Of a DNA stretch of 64,000 nt, positions 36,138 through 62,145 are shown in pieces. The position numbers and the translations under genes were made by a program. This stretch comes from Mesostigma viride (Eukaryota; Streptophyta; Mesostigmatophyceae; Mesostigmatales; Mesostigmataceae): the NCBI GenBank assembly GCA_009746045.1, contig RPFO01000123.1, positions 1,161,410-1,225,409 on the forward strand. Reading direction: 5' to 3'. How positions within the stretch are numbered: position 1 is the first letter of the stretch; every line of letters begins with the position of its first letter. Below the pieces are notes generated by a model that had not been told where the DNA came from, did not search any database, and was given only the letters and a program-made list of their open reading frames with translations.

Positions 36138-36220
36138 CTATTCCTATGTTTTTCTCACGTGTACGGCCTTATAAGCTTCGCCAATTCTGGCGAACCTAAC
36201 GGTTCTTCCGAAAATTGGCA
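36138..36220. repeat. 83-bp direct repeat, first copy (second at 37173-37255)
   Basis: Both copies run from CCTATTCCTATG through GTACGGCCTTATAAGCTTCG to CGAAAATTGG with about one indel. They flank about 950 bp of foldback-rich DNA. The core CCAATTCTGGCGAACCTAAC is itself part of an imperfect palindrome. Confidence 0.85.
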
Positions 36221-36249
36221 ATGCGGGCTTGATGCGGGCGGTGTAATAA

Positions 36250-36788
36250 CAGGGTTTTCACACTCGGGTTTTTTTCGGTCGAATTGTTTGGACGCTCCGG
36301 CGAAATTCGGCGGACTTTCGGCCAAAAGTGGTATGCGCCGGAACAGGGCCGTGCACGCGCCGGGCTTGACACGCTGTACGGGCTGCGATAAAATGGCAAG
36401 TTTTTTACGGCTGTTTCCGTGGGCTGGTCGGACATGTTCAGAATTGGGCATGCGAACCTGATGCGAAGGGAATTTCGACCGTCCAGGTGGACGCATCCTA
36501 TTGGGTCGGACAAGTAAAAATTTGTGGCGCGGCGCCCCCCCGGCCACAATTGGGGTGGAATTCCAGTGGTATTGGGTGGTAGACCCATTTGGGGGTCTAC
36601 CACCCAATACCACTGAATTCCACCTGATTTGGCCAAATTCAGTGGTATTACGGTGGATGAACGGAAATGACCCGTTTTTCCGTTTTGGACCGGAAAAACC
36701 CAGTGTGAAAAAGTTTCGTCGAATTTTTACCGGCCAACACGGAAATTCGACCGAAAAAAACCCGAGTGTGAAAACCCAGTAACCCTGT
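36250..36788. mobile_element. Non-autonomous inverted-repeat element (about 540 bp) with internal hairpin
   Basis: The left end has GGGTTTTCACACTCGGGTTT followed by TTTTCGGTCGAATT (36252-36285). Its reverse complement lies at 36744-36777. The interior holds a near-perfect 33/32-bp hairpin at 36554-36624 around ATTTGG. Minus-strand open frames across it (for example 36155-36811) are by-products of the palindromes. No transposase was seen, so it is MITE-like. Confidence 0.8.
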
Positions 36789-37061
36789 CGGACCACCGGC
36801 GCGGGAATCAACTCAACTCAACTCAACTCAACGCCGCAGATGTGTACGTCTTGGGCAGCAGAGGGCATGAAAAGTACCGCATGCTCAGTCGCCTGCTCAG
36901 TCGATGTTGTCGCCAAGCGTTTCCGACGGTTGACTGATTGGCAGGTGATGACAGCATGTGTACGTAAGTTTCTCAAGTAGGAAGTTCTCCAATGATCGAC
37001 AGCGTCCGACTGCTCCCTTATCAAGTAACGTGCGTGTTTGCAACTTGCCCGTTGAAACTCT

Positions 37062-37262
37062 ACGGCGGAGCCAATTTTCGGAAGAACCTCACCCTTATGC
37101 TTGCAAATTCGGGACAAATTCGGTGGATGGATGGATGGATGTATGTATGGATGGATTGACGGATTTTCATCCCCTATTCCTATGTTTTCTCACGTGTACG
37201 GCCTTATAAGCTTCGCCAATTCTGGCGAACCTAACGGTTCTTCCGAAAATTGGCTCCGCCTG
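37062..37262. mobile_element. About 200-bp inverted-repeat element
   Basis: GGCGGAGCCAATTTTCGGAA plus GAACC at about 37062-37088 is exactly inverted at about 37237-37262. The right arm lies inside the second direct-repeat copy. A short (GATG)n run lies at 37126-37155. No coding capacity. Confidence 0.75.
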
Positions 37263-38262
37263 ATAAAGCGCGGACGTTTGGACGTTGCGTTACATGGCAA
37301 GTGGCAGGCACTTTCCGATTTCCGTTGGTTCAGGCGGGTTGATAATAAATTTGCGCTGCCGTATCCCAAGCAAATTGCTAGTACCCACAACTGTCGGACA
37401 GCCGGCGTGGCAAATGTGCGTCAAAGAATCAAGCGGGCAACTGGATGAGGCTTACGATTTTTGTTGAATTTTCGAACAGTTACGGATGACCCACACGATT
37501 CTACCGTCTTGTGGTTCTGGTTGAAAACGCTCCGCCACATTTTCATCCAGACAGGGCAAGATATGAAAATGACGGTCTGACACCCTCAACGGCCTCCCGA
37601 AACAAAAAAATCCCCCATCCGACCTGAATCTGGGAATGGAAGGTGGATGCTGACCGAAAAGTGATACCTTAGTACGGAATTGCAACGCCATATCTCATTG
37701 CCGCGACCACACGACCTCTTGGAGCAGGCGGATTCATTGATTGCATTTGTGAGGTCGACAACGAGGCAGCTGACTAGGCATCTAACATGCCAGGTCGGCC
37801 GAGGTATGAATCGTTGGGCGACTTTGGTACGCAGTTGACGCTTGGATAAAGCAACCATAGGGAGATCTGTCACGGCCGCAAGTGAGGGAGACTGCGGAAC
37901 CGAGCAGACGAAAGAAATGCGCACGCACTGATTCAAAGCATCGGATAATGTGACCGCTATTTTCAGATGCTTCTTGGTTATGGCGTCCTAAATCAAACGT
38001 TGCCCCGACGGCCTTGGCCATCGGCCCCTTGTCTGGATTTCTCAACCACGCTTGGCCGTGGTCTGTTTAGCAAACATGCCGAAGGTCAGTCTCCCCCGGC
38101 AGCTCCCCGCTCTTTCGAACTGGGCGGGCATTGAATTGCCTTTATGTTCCTCCATCCTCGCCGCGACAGCCACGCCGTAGTGTCCTGACCCAACACGGGA
38201 TACTGCGCCTAGAGCCTCATAGGTCCTTGGTTTGTATTTGCGTTTTTTTTCTGGGAGCGCAG

Positions 38263-41063
38263 GTACGGCGTGCTCAGTCCTCCAAATCGATGAAGTCATC
38301 GAAGTCTGTGACTTTGAGGGAGCTTCAACTTCACTTCCACCTTCCAATCAACGAGGTGGCCAGTAGGGTGCGTTGACCGTTTTCATTATACGTCTTCCAT
38401 CTTCCCGCCTTCTCGTTTTTTCTCGGTAAATTCCCTCCGCGGCACACATTGAGATCCACCTGCCGCCCAAACTAATGCCAGGAAGACTGCATATGCCTTG
38501 CTCGTACTGTGCTGTGTCCACTGCAGTTGGGACTCTGCGTCACGGTACTTAAGCAACGATGTCGAGAGAACGGCATCGACCGGTGGCCGTATAGAAAGGT
38601 GCGTGACCCACACCGGCGCTTACGCCCGGAAGTCTTGCCTCGCACCAAGCTACGTGCTTCCACTCAGCGTGGCCGTACCCCACGTTATAGCTTGTGACAT
38701 TGTTGCATTCGAGTTTTTTTGTCCATTGTCCAATAATTGTCAAACTGACTCATCCCAGGGGTTTCATTCGTGTGTCTTTTCGGCTACTTGGCCCCATCCC
38801 TTTCCCATCCCCCCTCCCTCCCCCCTTTGTCCCATGTGCCCCTCTGTGCCCCTCTGTGCTCAGGTCAAGAAACTGGACAAGCTCATCACCGAGCTACAGT
38901 CCACATCGCAGGAGCCCGAGCTGGTCGCGTGCGAGGGCGGGGTCACCCCCCGCGGCGAGGGCAGCCTGGCGGCGGTCAAGGACGAGGCGCGCCGCCGCCT
39001 GGAGAATGTGCGGGAGACGCGCGACTTTTTGCTGAGCAACCCAAACTCTTCTGGTAAGTGGCCCAGAATGCGCGAGGGAAAGCCATGCCTGCACCCACAG
39101 GCCTGGCTCGCTGCTACGCAAGTCTCTTGGTTTAGTTTCATCGATCTTGAGCCATCATGATCTGCACAAGCATGGGCATTGGGGCTGCTGGGGGAAGCAT
39201 TGTTACTAGGGTGGCATGGTATAGGAAGCTAATTGCATAGTGACACCGCACGACAGTGCTCTGTGTCAAGTAATCATTGTCATAGTATTATGTCTGTGTG
39301 GTCATAATCATGGACTGTATGCGCTGCATGTCTTTGATCAGGAGCGCTTGAGAGCGTCCATTCGGTTCGAGACCACGTTTAGGGTATGAGACTCATAGAA
39401 AGCGGTTAACCGGGTATGACTATGTTCCAGTGGCTTGCTTGGAACGCCCTGTCGGGGAAAGGACAAGCACATGGCAATTCTAGTACCTGGTGCTCTCCGT
39501 TGGGCTTTCCTGGGAAGTGCCAGCGATGCAGTTTACGGAAGGCCCTCTTTGATGTCCTCTATAAGGGCTCGGGCGGTTGCAAGGGGTAGAGCATGCACGG
39601 CCGGTTGTTCAGCGGTGGCTTGGAGGACCTGTGTGTTGCCCCCTCTCCCTGCCTTGATGACTTCCCATGTCTGCTGGGCCTTCTCCGTTGGCTGCAGCCG
39701 TGGACGTGCAGTGCGCTTTGCGTGGGCACACGTTGGCAGATCGTGCGGTTCTGCGCTGCCCTCTGCCCCCCTCCTTACTCCGTGCCAAATGCACAGCGTA
39801 GGTTCCTGGTGCTCTCCAAGTCGAGCAAACCTTGGAACTAACCCTCCTACCTTCCCATTTTGCTCCCTCGCCGCACCCCCCCCTCCTTCCCCCCTCCATT
39901 AATATGATACCCACCCCCCACCACCACCAGCCCACCTAAAGCTGGGCAAGATCAAGTTCGCCACCACGGCGCGCAGCCCCGTCACTGCGTCTCGTCGCAG
40001 CAGCCGCGACACCGACCCCCCCCACACACACGCGGGCAACAACGGGGGAAACAGCTCCCCGTCAGACCCAGGGGTGGGGGACAGTGCAAGGGAGGGTGCG
40101 GCGGCGGATGCGGCCCCACCACCTCCCGGGCGCGCCAGCGGGGGCTGCTCCTTGCTGTCACAGCTCTCGTCAGGCAGTCACGCCCCCCCAAAGGAATGCT
40201 CCGTCTTCCTTACGCGCGGTGGTGGCCAGACGCCGCCATCGCGCTGTGTGGAGGACACCGCAACGGTGCGGGCGCAAGCAGCCACGTTTGGACGCAGCGA
40301 GGACGCGCACGGGGCACCCTCACACCACGGGGCGGAGCATGAGCCACACCAGCGGCGCCCGACATGGTCGTCCCGGTCACCCTCATGTGGTTTCTCAGGG
40401 GGGTCTACCCCCATGGAGGTGGACGCGCCCCCCCCCCGCGTGGATGTCTCCCTCTCCCTCTCCTGCTCCTCGGCGCAACCGTCGACCACCCACACCTCAT
40501 GTGCGTCGTCTGCGTTGTCGGGCTCCACGCGCGCCAGCATCGGCAGCGTGCCGCCCAGCACCTGCTACGACCGCAACGGGAGCTGCAGCGCCACCACCGC
40601 GTGCGCCAGCAGTGGGCGTACAGCCGACCCGCGCCCCTCAGCCTTCCGCAGCTTACGCAACACGGGCGCGGGGGGGCTGGTCATTGCACGCCCCACCTCG
40701 CCCTCCCCCCTGCCCCTCCCCGGCGGCTCCGACATGTACAGCGCCAGCAGTGGGGCCAGCTCATCCAACCGATCGGCACCACAGGGGGGCATGTCGCCGC
40801 TCTTGCGCGCTGGCTCCGCCGAGTCGGAGACCAGGGCAGGGTCCCTGTGGGAGAACGCTGGGGGCAGGGACAAGGCTGGGTCGTCCGGAAGCTGCTCGCC
40901 GTCATCGTCATCGCCCCGGTCGGACGTGGCAGTGCCCGCGTCTGCCGACCCTTTCTCCTTGCCGGGGGGGATGGGTCACGCGCCCTCATCCTTTGCGGCG
41001 CCCGTGTCGGGTGGCTCCCCTCCCTCGCTCCCCTCGTGGTGTGGGGCGCCGCCTGCGGCCACG

Positions 41064-41094
<31 letters not shown>

Positions 41095-41534
41095 TGCATC
41101 AGCACTTCCAGCAGCTGCTGCAGCAACAGTTTGCGCAGCTGCCGGGCGTCCCCAACGGGCTGGCCAACATGCAGAAGTGGGTGGCGGCTCTGCTGCTGTG
41201 GCAGCAGGCCATGCAGCTCAACAGCATGGCGGGCAGCAACCTCATGTCCATGGTCGCCGCCTCCGCCAACAAGCAGCCGCCACCTGCCCCCGAGTCGCCT
41301 GAGGGGGGTTCGATGGTGAGTGGCCAAGTGCCCGCGTTCCCTCCTGCACTTGCGGGCGCCTTCTTCCCACACAACGTGAGCGGGCCGCCCTCCTCATCAG
41401 CGGCAGCGGCGGCGTCTTGGTGGCCCGCAGGCGAGTCGGCCCAGCAGCTGCTCACGCGTGCGCTGGCTGCGTTTGCCAACGCCAACGGGCCCATAATTGC
41501 GTCGCCGCCCGTGTTTTCATCACAGGGTAATTGA
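38263..41534 (+). CDS. RWP-RK domain transcription factor (RKD/MID-like), four or five exons
   Basis: RWP-RK factors are DNA-binding regulators of nitrogen response and sexual or egg-cell fate in plants and green algae. Exons are 38263-38367, 38527-38598, 38864-39053 and 39931-41534, all in phase. The DNA-binding domain is spread over three exons: SVTLRELQLHFHLPINEVAS, then LGLCVTVLKQRCRENGIDRW followed by PYRK, then VKKLDKLITELQ. The signature RWPYRK is intact. A short helical region follows (VKDEARRRLENVRETRDFLL). The last exon gives a long Ser/Pro/Gly-rich tail with a Gln run near 41070-41090 and LPGVPNGLANMQKWVAALLL. About 656 aa from 38263. A first exon is probably missing: ATG 38076 (MPK, then GTCAGT donor) is in phase and plausible, or translation starts at ATG 38290. 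No PB1 domain follows, so it is more RKD-like than NLP-like. Confidence 0.9.
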
Positions 41535-42424
41535 CGCGGGCAGTCGTGTGGCAAGCCTGTGGCGAATGGGATGGGCACAAGCAAATATATGACGGCGATG
41601 GGAGCGGTTGGTCGAGACATTAACCACTGGTTACTGTCCTTGGTGGGTGCTCCCTATTTTTTATTTTCATGGGTGCACCCACGGAGCCGCCCAGCGTGTG
41701 TTGTGTTGGATGCAAAACGCGCGCTTCAAGCGTAGGAAACCCCCACAAGGGTGGGGATGTACGTAGGCGGGTGTCAGCCTGGTTACTTGTATTTCCAAAC
41801 ATGCTGGCAGCAGCGCGCGAGAAAGGGTGCCTCCCATGCATGGCAGGGTGGGTGGACCTGTCCGGGCGCAAAGCTAGCAAACAAACTTAAGTGTGAAACC
41901 GACGGCAAGGAGCGCACAGGCCCCCACGATATCTGGGGTGGCTGTGAATGAAGAAGGCGTAGAAACTATTATGTCCTATTTGCGGGGTTTAATTATAGTG
42001 GACCTGTTTGGCAGGTTGGGGCCAAACCGGTCGCAATTGGGCAGTTGCCTTCTTACCCCCGCGTCCTGCTGTGTCATGTATCATTTTTGTTGTGAGAGGC
42101 AAGGCGTGAGTGCGTCCATAGCCTCAGAAACTTGTCTTTTTTTTTTTTCTTTTCTTATCCATACAATCTTAAATCCCATGAGTGTGGGGTCATGAGTCGG
42201 ACCACCTGGGCATACTACTCTTGTGATGTGTGTGTCGTGTCAACTAGACATGATGTCCTCGGGCAAATTCAATAAGAGCTGGAGGTATCGGTCAGCGTTA
42301 GTCGGCAGCTGCCCCATTTACAGAAGTTGTCATTGAATATCTGGGTGCAGTCACGGGTGTCTGTGCTGCTGTTTTAAGAGCATCACGATCCCTCATGTTT
42401 GTGCATGATAAGAGTGCGGGCGGT
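41535..42424. other. 3' flank of the RWP-RK gene, no other gene seen
   Basis: It should include the RWP-RK 3' UTR. A T-rich run lies at about 42138-42150. No exon or RNA gene was recognised. Confidence 0.45.
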
Positions 42425-42650
42425 TCCCCACGGGGGGGGGGGGGTCGTTGTCCTCTACTACCTGGGCCCACTTGGCATTGTCCATCATCTTGTTCCAAAT
42501 CACGGAGAGGCCTAGGCCTCCCATTAAATTAAATTAAATTAAATTAAATTAAATTAAATTAAATTAAATCAAATTAAATCAAATTAAATTAAATTATAAC
42601 ATGACTCCGTTGGGAGATCATGTAGCACATATTCCCGTGCATCCACTCTC
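42425..42650 (-). mobile_element. LINE remnant with (AAATT)n tail and hairpin
   Basis: 42430-42520 is the inverted counterpart of 34480-34600 in the RT fragment. An (AAATT)n run follows at 42525-42597, then the hairpin CATGACTCCGTTGGGAGATC at 42600. Confidence 0.7.
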
Positions 42651-44645
42651 TGAGCATCCGCCACGAGCCACGAGCCACGAGGTAGCCATGGCTGACGGCG
42701 GCGCTCATAACTTTCACGTTTGAGCACCGAATTTAGTCGTGAATATCACAATCGCTTCGTCTTTCTAAGACGCACATGCTGATATAATTTTCCGACGCTA
42801 TTACGCAATATACGATGAGCAAACGCCCATCGACGCAACGCAGCCTGACGGCTGCGCTCGGCAATGAAAATACGTCTGCAGCTCCGGCTGCAGCTTCGCC
42901 ATCAGGGCCGGAAGGCAGTGGTGACACTAGTCGCGCACTGGTGGCCGCCCAGCAGCCTCCCGGGCTTCCTGCCTCGCCATCGGCCTCGCCAGACCCTAAA
43001 CGCAGCCGCTCATCCTTTCCACGCGAACCGCGTTTCAAGTACCACTCCTTCCATGCCGACGATCACGACTGGTTCAACAACATTTCTCCGGTCGCTGCTA
43101 TGAAATGCATTTTCTTCGGGGACTACGCCTCGCTTCTTGAGCTGTGCATCTACTTTCACAGCATCCGTCGCCTACTGGAATTTGACGGCCGTAATTTTAC
43201 ACAGAGCCGCGAACTGCTGCTGACGGGCTTGTACCCCCGGCCCGAGCTTCAGCACATGATTCTTTGTTCCCTGCTGACGAAGTCTGACGGCGAGATCTTG
43301 GCCCCCACCATCTCCGCAGCCCAATACCGCTCCATCCTCACGGAAGCCTTTCAGCAGCACGTGACCCCCCTTGCCGCAGATGTGGCGGCAATGGGCGGCA
43401 CGCTGGCTACTGAGCTCCCTCACATTTCCACCACCGTCACCTCCACCTCCACCCTCCTCGCCTCCACCTCCACTGCCACCTCCACCTCCACCGCCGACAT
43501 CAAAGCCCAGCTCCTCGACATCGACCAGCGTCTTAAGAACAATGCCATCGCTATCGAGGTCCTGCAGAACACCGCAGGCCTCACCGCCCAGGCAGTGAAG
43601 GACATTGCCGCCAAGCCCGCCCCGGCTGGCCTGACCGGCGATGCTCCTCCCATCACCACCTGGGCGGACATGCTTAAGCAACACACCACCTCCACTGGTC
43701 ACCTCCGCCGTCGCAGCCCAGCTTCAACGGCAGACGCTTGACCTCCGCGAGGAGGCCGAGCTCGCCAAGCGCAGCCTCAACGTCATTGTCAAGAACCTCA
43801 AGATGGAGGAAGGTGAGAATTCCGAGAAGCTTGCGCGTGCTTTTGAGAGAGAAATCCTTGATCGCATGGGCCTTACTGGTGAGATCGAGCTGGCCGCCCA
43901 CCGCCTTCCCCGCGCGCGGGGTAAGGCAGGGCCGCCCCCGCTCCTTCTCACCTTTAAGACCCCGGCGGACAAGATTTCTTTTCTCAGACGCCGCAAGCGG
44001 CTCGAGAAGACTCTCTTCACCCTTGATGACGACTTGACCCTGGCGCAGCAACAACGGCGACGGGAGCTATGGCCGACCTACCACCAGCTCCGGCAGACCA
44101 AGGCGGGGCAGCCGGTGTACTGGAAGGGGGCGGCCATCTACGTCGGCCACAAGCCCTGGCAGGCGACCCCCGCGGCCCCAGCGACTCCAGAAGCCCCAGC
44201 TTAGGGGAATACAGCAGTAGTAGTGTAGAATAGATAGACCGTGGCCATGTACATGTACGCCTCCTAGAGGCCCTATTCCAGCTAAGCCACGCGCTTTATG
44301 TAATCATGTACATGTGTGCCTATGATGAGCCACACTCCAGACGATGCCTAGTTTTATTTAGTAATGCTGTGCCCATGCAGAGAGCTGCTCTCTGCTGAGA
44401 CGCCACGCTCTAGTTTTTGTATAGCCATGATGATCTTCCCCCTCACAGGCATGCTCCCCCCTTACCCGGGCATAGCGTGATAGACCATGAGGGTGCGGGT
44501 GCCCTGGTGCACCTAGAGCAGGGGTAGCTTACATTCCCACCCTTGCATGAAGTAGCCTAGAATGTATTAAAAGCCATATGCCCCTTCTCAGGGCTATGTG
44601 CTACATCTACTCCCAACGGAGTGATGTTGATAATTAATTAATTAA
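42651..44645 (+). mobile_element. LINE ORF1-like element copy B, the fullest copy
   Basis: The first frame, 42815-43741, starts MSKRPSTQRSLTAALGNENT. It has a conserved N-terminal domain (FHADDHDWFNNISPVAAMKC, ELLLTGLYPRPEL) and a Thr/Ser-rich coiled stretch. An overlapping second frame (43641-44204) carries LREEAELAKRSLNVIVKNLK, PPLLLTFKTPADKISFLRRR and LTLAQQQRRRELWPTYHQLR. One frameshift near 43.7 kb separates them. The 3' UTR has an antisense tRNA-like A box (44281-44292 region). It ends in a hairpin (44604-44626) and an (AATT)n tail at 44629-44647. I infer a LINE-type RNA-binding ORF1 protein; no RT follows in this copy. Confidence 0.75.
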
Positions 44646-44647
44646 TA

Positions 44648-45765
44648 TTCCCGTGGATGGATGGAGGGGGGGACAAAGCCGCGAAACCGAACTAATCTAA
44701 CTCTACTTAAGCTAATCTAATCTAGAAAACCCTACCTATTCTACTCAGCAAAGCGCCCCTTCCGCTTGGGGTGTGGGGGCTTGCCCACAGCTAGGGGCGG
44801 GCTTGCCCACAGGCCTCCCATATCAAAGAGACAACCAGCGCAGGCCAGAAATCGGGAGAATCCGGACCATGGTAGCTCGAGCCTGCCGTTATCTTTTCCG
44901 CGTTTTCGAGTCGTTCAGGATGATGAACTCCCATATCCTCTACTAGCTGTTCTTTTAAGGTGCGGGCCTTGCGGCGTCGAGCATCGCGGGGCCCGGCCCA
45001 CGTACGGAGGTGCCGGTGTTGGCCAGGCTGAGCTGGGCCGGCAGTCCCGCGGGGGGGCCACGCGAGGTATCTACCTGGTTGGTGCGAGCTAAGTGCCCCA
45101 CTAGCTAGCTGCAGGCGCCGCTGCTTAATGACCAGTGCTTGTGATATATGGATATGCCGAGGTACAGGTCCTCATTGCGAACATGAGCAGCGTATCCTAC
45201 ACGGAAGATGGATCGCAGCATGTTGGTGACCGCGCCGTCCAGCTTTCTGGCTAGGTCAGCGGTGAGGGTCCACATCTCGGCCCCGTACGTGAGAACAGGA
45301 AGGACCAGGACCTTAAACAGGTCCTGTTTCTCTATCTTGCCCAAGGGCTTGCACCACAGGGCCCGGTATTGGCGTAAAGCGTGCCAGGCGAGGGAGATGC
45401 GGTGGTACGTCCACATCGGCCTCGCAGCTGGGGAGTAGGCTGCCCAGCAACTTGATGCGGTCCCGATACAGGACTCGAGAGCCGTCAAGGAGAAAGAGGG
45501 CGGGCGGTGGCTGAGTGAGCCCAATCGCCAAAGCCTCTGTCTTCTTGCTGACCTCAAGCCCCACTGCACGGGCCTCGATTGCCAGGCAGTCAAGCCACGT
45601 CTGCACGTGCGCAGTGCTCTCAAAGAGGGTGGTGTCGTCTGCATAGATGATGTCCGCCAGCCGAATCTCCGTTTCCGCCCCGCCATGCCAGAAACGGTTG
45701 TCGACCTGCATCCCGGGTTCCCTACCCACGATGCAGGCAAATCGCTTGCGCGCCTGAATCATTAC
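44648..45765 (-). mobile_element. LINE reverse-transcriptase fragment with YADD motif
   Basis: The minus-strand reading from 45762 gives IIYADDTTLFESTAHVQTWL, GLEVSKKTEAL and, after a frameshift near 45420, HRISLAWHALRQYRALW, LPVLTYGAEMWTL and MLRSIFRVGYAAHV. It is collinear with 33750-34300. The 3' part (44648-44815) repeats at 19575-19740. A dispersed repeat is embedded, inverted, at 44823-44927. Inactive. Confidence 0.85.
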
Positions 45766-46810
45766 GTATCTAAGTAGCTACTATGCCTCCGCCATCGATA
45801 TCATTCTGTATTCATTAATAAGTCAGACAACTATTCCTAGCTGGATCCGCATGGTGGTCCAAAGTCGTGTGACGACTAGAGTAGTAGAGAGAATAAAGTA
45901 AAGGTGACAAAAAGGTCGTTGCTAGCTGGGATTATATGATGATGCATATTGGACAAACATTTAATTAATTAATTAATTAAACTCGTGCTCCCGTTGGGGA
46001 GTCACGGAGCACCGTTGTGCTTTTAATCGGTGTAGTGAAAAATAAAGAAAAGCATATCGTTATATATAGCATACTGATCAAGCATGCTGTTTCCGGCCCC
46101 ACCGTCTAGGTCATCTAGTCGCTCTACACGTAAGCCAGCCATAATGGTTGTCTCCTTGATAATTTCAATGCACAAGGATACACATTTCCATCACCATTCA
46201 TCTTCATCATCCTGAACGACTCGAACACGCGGACAAGATAACGGCAGGCTCGAGCTACCATGGTCCGGATTCTCCCGATTTCTGGCCTGCGCTGGTTGTC
46301 TCCTTGATATATAGCATATTTCACCCAGACTCATTACACTCACGCACGCTTCCTGCACTTGCTTTCGAGCATGCAACCTGCGCATCATCTATCTTTAAAT
46401 CGCGGATGCATTGCATGAGCTTAATAAATAAAATGTGCCCGCCAAAGGACAGGGCCGGCATTGTGGAGTATGTAGAATAATTCGGCAAGTTGCCGAATCG
46501 GATTAAATGAAGACCCTTCTACTTGCCTTCAGGTATCAACTGCTGGTGGTCCATGTACACTGGCATGGCCAACACTCAGGTTGCGTGATCCATATGTGCA
46601 AGCACACATGTTTATGCCTGCCTGCCATGACATTCCAGCTGACAAGAGGGCCCACCAGAAATAGCGGATGCCAGTTGTTGTACATGTCAATCTGCTGGAC
46701 AGATGCCCATGCATACTTCCAGCCAGGCACTTCTCATCATTCATGACCGTGGCCTCTGCAGTGCCACCATCAATGATCGCCACCGTCAATGTCTCTCTTA
46801 CCTCACCGTC
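45766..46810. repeat. Retroelement tail and dispersed repeat; little else seen
   Basis: 45961-45980 is an (AATT)n tail followed by the hairpin CGTGCTCCCGTTGGGGAGTC at 45984. 46080-46315 is the second copy of the repeat at 25512-25745. 46316-46810 holds no certain gene. A minus-strand stretch near 46730-46580 (IDMYNNWHPLFLVGPLV) could be a further exon of the GON4L-like gene, if the GTGAGT at about 46826 is used as a donor. Confidence 0.55.

Positions 46811-62145
<15,335 letters not shown>

Noticed and set aside
36155-36811. 218-aa minus-strand ORF
   Set aside because: It runs through the inverted repeats of a MITE-like element and has no recognisable protein features.
43641-43741. Programmed frameshift between two frames of the ORF1-like element
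   Set aside because: Copy B has a frame change here, but copy A has an in-frame stop at the equivalent place and copy C is truncated. The breaks differ and look like decay.
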